NCBI GenBank assembly: GCA_013350335.1
Contig: CM023536.1
Coordinates: 6,344,207-6,408,206 of the forward strand
DNA: 64,000 bases
Direction: 5' to 3'
From: Chimonanthus salicifolius
Taxonomy: Eukaryota; Streptophyta; Magnoliopsida; Laurales; Calycanthaceae
The notes below the pieces were generated by a model. It worked only from the letters and a program-made list of their open reading frames with translations, was not told the origin of the DNA and did no database searches. The position numbers and the translations under genes are program-made. Of the stretch, positions 46,379 to 57,966 are shown piece after piece; within the stretch, counting starts at the first letter, position 1, and every line of letters begins with the position of its first letter.

Positions 46379-48253
46379 GGAATGAAATTGGTTTTGGTTT
46401 AATGAGATTGGGAGGAATGCAATTCTCAAAAGGAATTATATGAAACTTTATGATATGATGAGTGGTGGAGTCTGATATTCAAAGGCACGTGAAACAAACG
46501 TATGCTTGCAAATTGTATGAGTTTGGGTCAAGTTATAAACATCACCAAATACACATTTTAGACTTTCCTATCGTCATTGCAACTATTAAAGGTAGATATG
46601 GCCATGATCGGACTGGATAAATTTGACTCGGATTTTTTGACCCATTTATCCAATTCCTCAACCCATTATGTATAGGTTGTTCCCCCTAACTTCAAACCCG
46701 TTTATAATAAACATTCTTGGTAATTGAAATGCTAACAATTAAACATTCTTGAATCACAAGTTCTTTAAAATACCCATAATGCAAGTAATACTTTCTTGAG
46801 TCGAATTTTCAACAAGACAACTGAACAAGTAATGAGGAGCATAAACATGTATTCTGGCTGATAGTCATAATTAGAAACGAATGCATTAGAAATACTATGA
46901 AAGTAGCTTGAATAGACAAGAAATAAGGGAAAATCATCTATATAAGAAAGGAGAGAAATGCCTTAAAAGTATTGATGTAAAGAATAATGAAAAATGTGAT
47001 GGGATTGTTAGCTAACATGGACAAAAAACAGGCTACAAATATGTCAGGGTTCTAATTAATATGCCAAAAGCTTAAAAGCTGATGAAATGTGTGAAATCAA
47101 ACTTTTACAATATAGATGAAATTATTGACTTATATGGCAGCAATTACTAGTCATTACTAATAAATTTGTAGCAAAAAATCACTAGTACGACCAATGGTTA
47201 AAAAGAGTCCAATAAGTTCTTTGAGCTTTTATTTATTTATGGGTGAATTGACCCCTATATGCTGCCCAAAATTAAAAATTGGAGTATATTGGTTGGGCTG
47301 GGCCTACACTCATCATCCATTTAGTAAAAAGTCAGGCTCGGGTTGTGGCCTTAAAGTGCTCTAAACTGGCCCACAATCCAAGCCTTATAAATATAGGCGT
47401 GAGGGCTCTGAGAAAATGAAAGGTCTACATAGCATTATTCTACATTATTATATATGTAAATGAAAATGGTATTATCTTAGTCAACAAAAAAAAGAAAAAC
47501 CTATCGCAAGAAGTGGGAGGTGCCAAGTTCGAGCCCCCATGGTTAACATGGTGTACCCTAAGGGCAGTGGGTATCACCCGTGGAGATTTTGCGTTGGATT
47601 TCCCATGGTTTCCCACATGTAAATTAAAAAAAAAAAAAAAAAAAACCATTCTCTTAGGTACTAGACTTTGGCCCAAGTTATGTTTCTCTTTGGAGCCAAC
47701 CTGCCTTTAGCTCAGACCAACATGTTTTTGTTAAATTATTGCATTAATCAACTCAAGCATAGATGTGGATACATTGTGAGAATCTTCATAGATACAATCA
47801 CATCTTGACAGATCCTATAAAATCCTAATAAATGATAAATTTTACCTAATTTGGAAGAATCCAATACCAATCATGTATCATTCCTAATATATTCTAATGA
47901 TCAGGGCAAAAGTTCCAACCCAATTAGAATCATCAACACTGGGTGGAGTAAAACAATGAAAAATTGTGAGTTTACAACATGAAATAGGAATTAAGAATTA
48001 CCTTCAAAATACATTTTCTATTTACATTATCATTCTAATCATTGTCATTATTATCATCATCATCAAGAGACTTATCCCTTTATCCCTTCTACACAAAAGA
48101 AACATAGAAGATTTTTAACAAATGAAAAGCAAATATACATAGAACTGAAATTCAAAATCAAAAGGGATTCTCAAAACTGTACTCATGTCTGCCGCTGCGT
48201 GGAACGACTTGATTGATAGTTGGGAAGTTTGTCTAGCTGCCTTAAAATGGTAA
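46379..48253. other. Spacer between Hv1-like gene and RABC2A-type gene
   Basis: Upstream flank of the Hv1-like gene (-) and 3' flank of the RAB gene (-). Besides the SINE at 47490-47640 and a short (ATC)n run near 48050-48063, I see no gene or clear element. Confidence 0.6.
47490..47640 (+). mobile_element. SINE with tRNA-like B box and long A-tail
   Basis: GCCAAGTTCGAGCCCCCATG is a good B box. The end GGTTTCCCACATGTAAATT plus an 18-base A-run resembles the 3' end of the minus-strand SINE at 48660-48829 (GTTTCCCACACATAAATCC-A). The A-box part is lost or decayed. Confidence 0.6.
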
Positions 48254-51200
48254 TTACGAGCAACAGCCGTAACTTTTGGTCGATGTGAACTCCTGCTTCT
48301 GCTTCAAAATTTTCCTCTTCACAACTGTAGATCCCTCTTCCAATAGGCTAGGAACACCCAGAATCTGTAAGAAACAACAGCCTTTATATTTCCATTATGG
48401 TCTCCAACTTCATTCCTAAATAATTAGATACAGATGACACTATCACTACTTCTACTGTACTAGATACGAACTGTGTCTAAGGAAGGAAAGGGAAAAAAAA
48501 ACATTTGAGTTGTGATTGGTTCAAATATTCTGAAGATTTGGAATACAAGACTCCCAGATTGTAACTGATATTGACTCTAGTTACTAAACTTTAGCTTCAA
48601 TTCTCTGCAACCAAAAGTACCAATCTCAATTCAAGAAACCATATTTGCCACGAGTAGAACTTTTTTTTTTTGGATTTATGTGTGGGAAACTCAGACACAG
48701 CTTACTAAAACCCCCACGGGTGAGCCCACTACCCCTAGGGCACACTAAGGTTAGGCCATGGGGGCTCGAACCTGCAACCTCCCGCTTCCTGAGGCGGGAG
48801 GCAATCAGTTGAGCTACACCCATGTGGGTGCCACGAGTAGAATTATGATGACATTAACAGGTAAAAACCAGAAATGGTAAGTGCTTCTTCGAATATTTAG
48901 AATTTTCTGGTATATAGAATGTAATGTGAAGTTGGGTAGGAACTAATCCGCATTTCACTCTTTGTTATCTCAGATTTTGTAGAATTCATTTTGCTTTACT
49001 ATCATCCATAGATCATGAAATTCAGAAAGTAGATGTCTGTCAGATCATCAAGAACTCAATAACATGCTACTATTCTTTCTGGAAAAATGTGTTTCCAATA
49101 TGGCATGATAGATTTCCATGGGAAAAAGTTATTAATTCCATAATTGATTGTGGGGATGTCACTGATATTAGTCAAATGCTCAGTTTGCTTTATTATGTGG
49201 ACGTGCGCGTGCACATAGACAGCAGAGAGAGAGAGAGAGTTGCTAAGCAAAAATCAAATTTATTGGACAGTCATGGTTATTCAATAAATGGGCCCAAAAA
49301 AATGGATTCTTGAGAGTTTTCATTGAAATCCTGTCCAATGATCAGTTTCAACCATCCATTTCATCCAATAAAATAAAGGTCAAGACCTATCATTATAACC
49401 TGAAAAATAGTGCTAATTCATTATTCATTCTAAATTACCATCCTCAATGATAAAAAATATGGTTTTGGTGCTATACACAGAGATGTTAATTTCATGTATC
49501 TACACACATAGAAGATGTGTGTGAGATCCTCCATTGCCCTAAAGCAGACAGGCATATCTCAAGCATTACACCATTTGGATGAGCCTATCCACTGACGAAT
49601 ATTGGAGATTGCTATATGTTTTTCAATCCTCAAGTTGTAATCCCCAAAAAGTCCACTTGAAGACTAATTATTATCTCATAAGTGAGATTTTTTTAGTATA
49701 ATACATCTGCGAAAGGGCCCCAAATATGAAAGGGTCAGGCAGGATATCATCGATGTCTGCATGCACAGATACTTTTTGACAAACTATCTTCTGCAAAATA
49801 CAATATAGTGTAATTCATATTCTAATGAAGCAGAATTGTTGGGCATTAGGAGGGCTTTGGGATTGTAGCCGAGTCATGGACAAGAAAAGCTAGTGGTCAA
49901 GGGAGACATAGTAAATTCTAGTACTTGGGCTGAGAGTTAGGAGAAGCCTCCTTAGAGGTTCTTTCTATGGTTAGGCGCACAGCGAATGGAATGACAGATT
50001 TTTTTGGATAAATCTGGAGTTCGAGTGACACAAGGCTTTTGTTGGCTTTTTGTAATTTTATGTTTTTGTTCATTTGTATTGTTTCTTGTCAGTATAATCC
50101 TCTTATACTGGAAATTTTTGTTTTCTTTTGTTTTTTGTTTCTTGGTTTGTGATTGTTCTATTGTTCTCTTTCTTCTTAGTAAAATCGTCTCCATTTCAGA
50201 TATATGAGGTCAAACGTGAAACTGAAATTGTTTAAAAAATGTGTACCTTTAAGGCAAGTTGTTGAAAGCATTGCCCCACATTTTCTCGAGTTTTTGCACT
50301 ACATTCAAGAAATGAATATCCATGTTCTTGTGCAAGAGCAATCCCCTCTTCTCTTGTTACAACTCTTTCACTTTCCTGAGATGTACAGATCAAAGTGATT
50401 AAGTCTGCATTGAGATGACAAACAAATTTGTTACAAATAAATAGAAACTGCACAAATGAGACAAACAACACTCCTAGATAATATCAACTAATGGTTTACA
50501 TTTGGAAAAAAATTCCAAAAAACTAATGGGAAAATACCAATCAAATTTGGAAGGTGAACAATGTTTTTCCATCAGCAATAATAAATGTAAATTAGGTTCG
50601 CCAGATGCAAAAGATATGCAAAAAGATCACAATACCAAATGTTTATTCAATAAAAGGCAATTTTGTTCGACTGCAATGACCAGAAAATTTCTGACCTTCC
50701 AATAATTAGTGCGCTAGAGGATTCTTCGTTACAATGCTACAAGGTGGCAAATAGCTTTGCCTATGATGTCATTTTGGTCACCAAACGCCGTCATTTCAGA
50801 TATCAAACAGTTTCTTTTAATCAAACTTTCTATTTTTAGTAAATAATGTTATGAGTTGCTTTGAGTTTTTTAGAAGTGTACTGGTGGCTAAGAACATAAC
50901 TAGCAATTCCTGTGAGAATCAAGATTACTTGGCGACTGTGACTATTTTGAAAAGACATTCGTAATTAGGCTTTTGAGTGGATATAGCCCATAACTATGCT
51001 GTTTGGACAAGTTAATGAATTAAGTTTTCTTCGTTATTCCTTGTGGATTAAAGGGTTTTAGAAAGAGAAGGTGCTATCTCTTGTTTTCATCTTGTTCTGT
51101 TGTGTCAACATTTAATCAAGCCACACTCAAGGGAAATATGAAAAACATATATGCAAAAAAATGAAAATATGAAACCAAGAAAATGCATATATGAATGGAC

Positions 51201-54200
51201 TACTGTATTTTTCATGAATATGAAAAAATGCAGTTAGGCTCAAACATGATCAATTCTAAACCGAATCAAGTTCATCTTAAGCCTGAAGTTATGTTGTGCA
51301 GTAGGCCTCAGCTCACCTTCACCTATATTTGCAACTAGCATGTTGATTTCACCAAGTATGATTACTTTAAAGTGGAAATTTAGTTGAACACAATTTGGAA
51401 TACATACCAAGTACATATCAATTTCGTGACCAAGAAGACAGCAACAAGAATACCTCTACATCCCTCAAATAGTGAAGGACAAAATGGTCAAGATTTAGTA
51501 CTTACCCTATCAACTTTATTCCCAACAAGAATTTTGATGCAATCTTTACTGGTGGAGTAGAGCTGTACTTCTTTTGCCCATATGTTCGACAAATTTGTAA
51601 AGGTTTGTCGCTGTGTCACATCATACACTAAAATAAGAAAGCAACCACTCATTAGTTCAATTTAAGTTTTGTATAGTAGAGAAGAAAAAAGTGTTCAAGA
51701 CTTGAATTTTAAAAGCAATTTGTGAAAAGATGAAATAAAGAGACACGTAGGGAAACACGTCGCTTCAATAATTCTATACACATGTTCATGCACACACACA
51801 TTCACACATGCGCACAGTTCATACTATGGCAATTTGATACCAACATTCTCAAGCAATAAAAGCTTTTCAATGTGAAAACAATGCATATCTCAAGCATGAA
51901 CAAAATTTGAATACATCAACTCTTAATTAATGCAGAAAAACCAACTTAACCGACCAACTTGGACAAATTAATCATAGTTTGTTAAGACATGCAACATTTT
52001 CTATTTCAGAAGCATATTTTAAGAATATTCCAATGTTCTAATTAATACCCATTTTGAAATATTAATATTACAAGCAATTTTTTTTTGAGAGGTAACAAAA
52101 GAAATTGTATTAATATAGAATAAAGTACAAATAGCAGTTATAATAGAAGCAAAATTCTAACCTAGCTCCTCCTTGTTTTAATATGTTAACTAGTGCTGTC
52201 AAAATCTTATGCTTTACAATTTGAATATCTTTTTTCTTTTTAAAAATTATTTGAATCTTCTGCTTGAATCCTGAGTTTTTACTTTTTAGAACCTTGCAGG
52301 TTTTTTTTTTTTAATTTTTATAATTGATATTTGAGTTCTACTATACTTAAATTTGCACAAGGAAATTGGTATCAGGTTAAGAGAGGTAATGGACTGAATT
52401 TTTAAGAGGACCTTTGGTGTATTGATACGATTTCCTATGAAAGGTTCCATACCTTTGCTTAAAATACCATGGGTAAGTCAAAATTTCAAAACATTGGGTG
52501 GTTTGCTAATTAGGTTCCAAGTTTTGCCAGAATCTCAACAAGAAGAAAATGGGGTAGTTGATTATCTATTAAGCATTCTTACTGGATTTATATATTACCC
52601 AAGGAGGAGGATACTGGGCATAGGATCTAGATTCATTAGGTCAATTTTCAGTCGAATCTTTTTACACATGGAATACACCTATGGTGGTGAATTTGAAGGT
52701 ATGCCCCCAAATTGGTCCTTCAAAGTCCCTCCATGGATTCTTGCCTTCTGTTAGACAATTGGATTGGGCATATTCTTGCAACAGATAATCTTCAATAGAT
52801 GCACCAAATTCATTGATGGGTACCCCTTTCTCAAAGAAGCATAGTAGGACCACCTACTTTTCCATTTTTCTTTCATGTCAGAATTGTGAATATTGTGATT
52901 TAATTATTCCAAGTAAGTTGAGCGATGCTGCAAACAGTGAATTAGATACCTTAGTCTTGGCTTCTCTTTCAGGTCCCTCTCAATTTGCCATAATGTGCAG
53001 ACTTTTGATGGGGACACTTTGGTGGAGCATTTGGAAGGAAAAGAATAATGGGGTATTCAAAGACAAGCAAGACTCTAGTAGGACTCATGAAGTCCAAGGT
53101 CATCTGATGGGCAGTAAGCCAGTAACCATGAAAGAATTCAATCCTTCTCCAACATGATCTGTATAGAGGTTGTTTTTATTGGATAAAATATAATTAAAAT
53201 TTTATGTGTGTGTGCATATGTGTTTGTGCGGAACTAGAAATACACTATAAAATGGAAAAATGATTTTCCCACATGAAATGGAACAAATATTCAAAAACGA
53301 AATTGCATACCGAGAATTATCCCTTGTGCATTTCTATAATAAGAGCTTGTTAATGTTCTAAACCTCTCCTGCCCAGCTGCAAGATAAATGCTATAACTTG
53401 CATTAGCCACAAAGTATTCAGGCACATATACAAACTTTAAGAAAATGACACAGCAAGAAAAAAATATTTGATCATGTGGCATTTTATGTAGTGCATGAGC
53501 AAGACTAATGAAGAAGATATCAACATTTAAGCAGAAAATGACTATAGGTTGGTTGAAATGTTAATGAGAACCAATTCCCATAGACAACTAGAAAAGAAAG
53601 CATTTCTATAACACGTAATATAAAACACCAAAGCAAATTCAGTAGAACAATGGCTATAAGTGACATAAAATAAGTCTACAGTTTTGATGAAGTGTGGGCT
53701 TAATTTCAGGACTTTTTAATTTAATTTCATGTCTTTTGACTTAGCCTTGGTGAATTTGACCAAACCTGAACAGCAACAAAGGAAACATTGAGGGTTCTCT
53801 ACCTAAGTATCCACAGTCCCAATCCATAGAACACATGAAAACACTAGAAACTAGAAGAAATCAAGTCAAAATCCCTCCTAGTGTAGGGCTTACAATCATA
53901 TTGTTTCAATACAGAAGAAACAAAAGTTGGCAAGTGCTTATTGCCACAGTTCAAGTCATATTGGCATCAGATAGGCAATTGTCTATTAAAAATTTGCCAA
54001 ATCCAATTATGAGTGTCAATCCCACATAGATGGAACAAATGGCTCCAAAGAAGATGAAATTAAAGAACCAGTGATAGTCTAGGAAATTAAACATCAATTA
54101 AAAATATAGCCCTAGCCATCTAAAAAGCAACAAACTTAAAATGCCCAAAGTACCCCTAGCTTGTGAACCTGGTGCACCATATCACGAAACAAGGTCATAA

Positions 54201-54620
54201 CTTAATCAATTGTTGTCAAAATCCACATAGGTTCATTGAGAAATTTATGATATTACCATCCAATGGATCTAGTTTCACATGAGTATCATATTACACCTAA
54301 AAGACTAAAATATGGCCATAATGTAAAAATATGAAAATTAAACCAAAATTACTCATATTTAAAGAATCTTAGACAAATTCAACACTTGTCGGACCACAGA
54401 GTCCATGTTTGTATGCCTTCATAACGCCTGGATCATGTCCAAAATTCAATTAAAAAAAGAGGTCCCTTTAAAAATGTAGAAATAGGGAATAACCAACTCC
54501 CACCCCCTCCATCACCCAAAATAATAATAATAATAGTAAAAAGAAAGAATCCTAAATCTCTAATATAAACACTCTCATTGGAAATAATCTTATTTGTTGT
54601 CTTCCAATTAAAAGTCAATA

Positions 54621-54668
<48 letters not shown>

Positions 54669-57600
54669 TCCCCCCATCCCACCTACCTACACTGTTGGCT
54701 ACATGAACAAGGTCTAGTAGCATCAGTGATTAGGAGCAGAATTGGAAATTTGCTTGTGCAAGAGCCAATGTACAAAATACTACTTTTTTTCGGAGGGGAC
54801 AACATGCAATTCTTATCATATCTTACCAAATTACCCAAGTTTCACCCTAATTTTCTAAGGTCCACAGATTATTTAGTGCTTGCTTACATGGGGATCAGAC
54901 TTGTAAGCATCCAACAGTCAGTCCACTCCTCTAGGGTTGGATTTAAACAAATGACAACACAGAGGTATTCAATTATGAGCTAAATAATAATACTAGTCTG
55001 GGGCAATATTGACATCACAATGTGGTACTTGATAAATATCTTCTCTGATAGTAAAAAAACAAAGCTTGCACTGAAACATAATGGAATAAGTTTCAATCTT
55101 GAGCTGAATGCACAATATAGAAAACTCATCTACAGATAATACTATCATTTTCTGTAAATAAATATTGCAAATTTACCTGTATCCCAAATTGTAAGCTTCA
55201 ATCTCTTCCCACCAATTGTGAACAGCTTGATTTTAAAATCCACTCCTAGAGGAAATTGACATGAAGAGACAAGGAATATATTAAAATATTACATCAATCA
55301 AAAATTTTGAATAGCATAAGAATGTTCTAAACTCAAAGCAAACATCAACTATAGGTATATTAATACTGAAACAGTTGCATATTCCAGCTATAAGGAGACT
55401 ATTTCCTGTGGCGGATTCCTTTTGTTTGTCTTGATTTTGTTATATGTTACTGTATTGGGCTTAATTCTCTTAGGCCCCATGGTTGCCTTATGTATCTGTA
55501 CTCTTTGTTTTTTAATGATTTTTTTCTCTTACTGCTCAAAAAAAAAAAAAAAAAAACTCAAAGCAAACATCAACTATAGGTATATTAGTACTGAAACAGT
55601 TTCTTAAGAACAAAAGCCACAACTACCAGGCTGTATGAAAATAGGCTACTTAATGGGAATGAATAGTCCCCATTTTTTGTACCACATATAGTTAATGATC
55701 CAGACTGTTAGAGGCTTTTCTTTTGGAAGAAGTCACATATTTGTCACTCGTAGTCACTCCTATGTTGCTCTCTTATGGGATAAATCCTGAAGTTTTTTTA
55801 AGGGTTCAATGTGGAATGTGACATACCTTCTCTAAGTGTGTGAATCATAGCCAGGTTTGAGCTTGTTTGCATGTGATTTTTTCCCCTTTTACTTGCATGA
55901 TTATGTGGTTATGTATGGTGGAATGAAATCAATTTTGGCAAACCTAAATCTTCAATACATCATTTTTGTTTCAGTCTGTTAAGTTCCACTCTAGGATTTT
56001 CATTGCAAATCTAACATAAATCCACAACAAAAGTTTACCTATAGGAAAGGTGTATACTTGTTACGAGACAAGGTTTTTCAGTTTACATGTCCACGCCCTA
56101 GGCTTGAATTCATATGGCAATCCTAAGAAAACAGAATCTAGTTCCATTTAAAAAAAATTAAAAGTTTAATTACTATGGATGGAAGACCTTTCCAACTCAT
56201 CGAAGTCCTTTCCATACCTATCACCTAGTGTTCCTTTCAAAAAAAACCACTAAGCACCTATGACAATAACCTTCCAATTTGTGTCGATCACTTAAAAGCT
56301 ACGAGTGCCAAATGAACTGCAAAAGCCTTAGACCAATTTAGGCTATTCTTAAGACCAAAAATAGTGTGTATTCATATTTCAAATCCATAATCAGATAGGA
56401 TGCCACGTCCATCTATATACAGTTTAACTGTAGCACCTAGGCACCAGAGTAACAAGCATACATCCAGAAGATCATTAGCCATAGAAGAATATCAGAAATT
56501 CCAGTATCTGTAAGCACAGTGATGCAGTAACCTATCCTTTTTAAACATCGCATACATGATAGAAATCCAGGTTTTCCAAACTATGGAGCTAATCCTATCT
56601 GACACACAGCGTAAAACTTGAACTTGGTACACCATTTAATTTTCACCCATCAAATGGTTGAATGAAATGGCCAATGGCACAAATCATTGTAAGTTCAGAA
56701 CCCTGGTAGAATTAGCAATAAATGATCTACAATGAAGAAAAGACAACCTATAGGCCTCGCAGAGAAGATGGGTCTAATCTATCTAAGGTGGTGAAAGTAG
56801 TCTTAAGTATTTTCGAGCTCAAACACAGACCGATGGCACAGAACTACAAGAAGAAGTTACAGGTTTCGTATGGAAAGAAATCAACAAAACAAGGAAAGAT
56901 GGAGAAGAGAAAATTAGTTATCAATTACAGATCAAATTCAGCAACAAAGAATCAAAGACGCTGGTGGACTGAAGATGGACTTGATCCGAGCAGATGAAAT
57001 TTGGACTGAAAATGCAGAGCCACCAATATTCCTGCATGACTTTACACTCTTGTCTATCTAATGTTATCGATAGCTCATTTCAAGAGTCCTAGAAATCTAG
57101 AACTTGGCCTTAAATCTGTGATAAATTTTAGATGAAGTTCATATTTTTAAGCTTTGTGAGAGGTAGTTTTTGTACTTTTCACATATTTAGCGGCAGTAGG
57201 GTCAGAATTACTAATTGCGGTAAGATAAAGGGTTCAGATTACTTATGAGATTCAGGTCTTACTGATAAAAGGCCTTCTGAACAACAGTTGAAAAGGACTT
57301 TTATGAATCAGAATCATCTATTAACCCGCAGAGGGTCTGTGTGAAATTCAATGAAAAGGCATCAAATCAACCTCAAAAATGGGTGTTACTGTCATTTGCC
57401 TAGTGAAAAATGAGCCACTTTTTAAATAACTAAAATGCCTCTCCTTGGTTTGGAACCAATCAATCTTGTTAACACATGCACACACACACACACCCCAACA
57501 GGAAACTGGCAGGGACATTGAGAGGGTGGTTTGTCAGATGTGAGCCCCACTTTTTTGGACAATGAAAGCATCAACAGTCCCTAAACAACCAATCCCTTCA

Positions 57601-57966
57601 AGCCAATTGTCACAGGGGTACTCTGCGACGTACTTCTAGGTGTTTGGAACATGCTCTTGAATGATGAACTCCAAAATTGACTTCATTAGATCAGAGTATT
57701 CTGAACCCATCCAACCAATCATTTGGGCTATCAGAATTATATGATGCTAATACCTCAAAAAGTACCCAACAACTCCTCAACATGTATAAATTAAAAAGAA
57801 GAAGAAGAAGAAGAAGATTGGATCAGTGGGGCATACCAATGGTAGGGGAGAGATGGGCAGCAGAGGCATTGGATATGAAGCTGACGAGGAGGCTGCTCTT
57901 CCCCACACTAGAGTCCCCAACCAACAAGATCTTGAAAGAGAAATCATACCTCTTCTCATGCCCCAT
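48254..57966 (-). CDS. RABC2A: Rab GTPase, RABC2A/Rab18 type
   Basis: Six minus-strand exons: 57966-57837, 55245-55177, 53376-53311, 51627-51506, 50375-50247 and 48364-48254 (stop TAA at 48256-48254). All phases match, giving 208 aa. Residues 17-24 GDSSVGKS form the P-loop. SPTIG (40-44, Thr42) is switch I, with VDFKIKLFTIGGKRLKLTIW after it. DTAGQE (65-70) is switch II and SSYYRNAQGII follows. NKVDR (125-129) and ECSAK (153-157) bind guanine. The tail VPSLLEEGS … KQKQE ends in YGCCS, with two cysteines for geranylgeranylation. The GCCS ending and EVPSLLEEGS-like tail are what I know from RABC2A. Rab18-class GTPases act at the ER, lipid droplets and peroxisomes; plant RABC2A has been linked to a myosin XI tail. 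The introns are large (up to 2.6 kb) and hold LINE and SINE insertions. Confidence 0.95.
48647..48842 (-). mobile_element. Young tRNA-derived SINE with perfect 13-bp target-site duplication
   Basis: GCCACGAGTAGAA is repeated exactly at 48647-48659 and 48830-48842. The 170-bp insert, read on the minus strand, starts GGGTGTAGCTCAACTGATTG (A box), then TTGCAGGTTCGAGCCCC (B box), a body with CCTTAGTGTGCCCTAGGGG, and GTTTCCCACACATAAATCC with an A-tail. Both Pol III boxes look intact. It lies in the last intron of the RABC2A-type gene, in the same orientation. Confidence 0.88.
49823..50075 (+). mobile_element. LINE RNase H remnant and 3' tail (antisense in RAB last intron)
   Basis: The plus strand reads NEAELLGIRRALGL, KLVVKGDIVNSSTWAES and, after a shift, RMEWQIFLDKSGVRV. 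These match the NEAEL.GIRRAL, VVxGDSxN and ADxLAKSGVR motifs of plant LINE RNase H, in order. A T-rich stretch follows (to about 50200). Stops and a frameshift show it is dead. Confidence 0.65.
52390..53165 (+). mobile_element. LINE ORF2 3' region (zf-RVT) pseudogene, antisense in RAB intron 3
   Basis: The plus-strand frames contain SFKVPPWILAFC followed by a frameshift into LGIFLQ/DNLQ. Later LLMGTLWWSIWKEKNNGVFK (near 53010-53065) is the end of the zinc-binding reverse-transcriptase-associated (zf-RVT) domain of plant L1-type LINEs. Several stops and shifts interrupt it. It is opposite in strand to the host gene. Confidence 0.65.
54624..54666. repeat. (TC)n microsatellite
   Basis: About 21 uninterrupted TC units in RAB intron 2, between the exons at 53.3 and 55.2 kb. 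Confidence 0.95.
55331..55601 (+). mobile_element. Poly(A)-tailed insertion flanked by a 46-bp direct repeat
   Basis: The 46 bases starting ACTCAAAGCAAACATCAACT and ending ACTGAAACAGTT occur at 55331-55376 and 55556-55601, with one mismatch. The 179 bases between them end in an 18-base A-run preceded by TTTTTCTCTTACTGCTC, and contain the T-rich GTTATATGTTACTGTATTGG typical of LINE 3' ends. Structure and tail point to a 5'-truncated LINE. It lies in RAB intron 1. Confidence 0.8.
57477..57495. repeat. (CA)n microsatellite
   Basis: About eight CA units in RAB intron 1. A further (AGA)n tract at about 57797-57817 lies just inside intron 1, 20 bases from the exon 1 donor. Confidence 0.8.

Noticed and set aside
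46379..46429. Longer N-terminus for the Hv1-like channel
   Set aside because: The first in-frame codon at 46429 is TTG; the first ATG is at 46378.
48770..48829. tRNA gene on the minus strand
   Set aside because: A and B boxes are present but the cloverleaf end is replaced by a SINE body, an A-tail follows and a 13-bp target duplication flanks it.
50004..50207. 67-codon hydrophobic frame
   Set aside because: It starts inside a LINE RNase H remnant and its hydrophobic part is the T-rich LINE tail.
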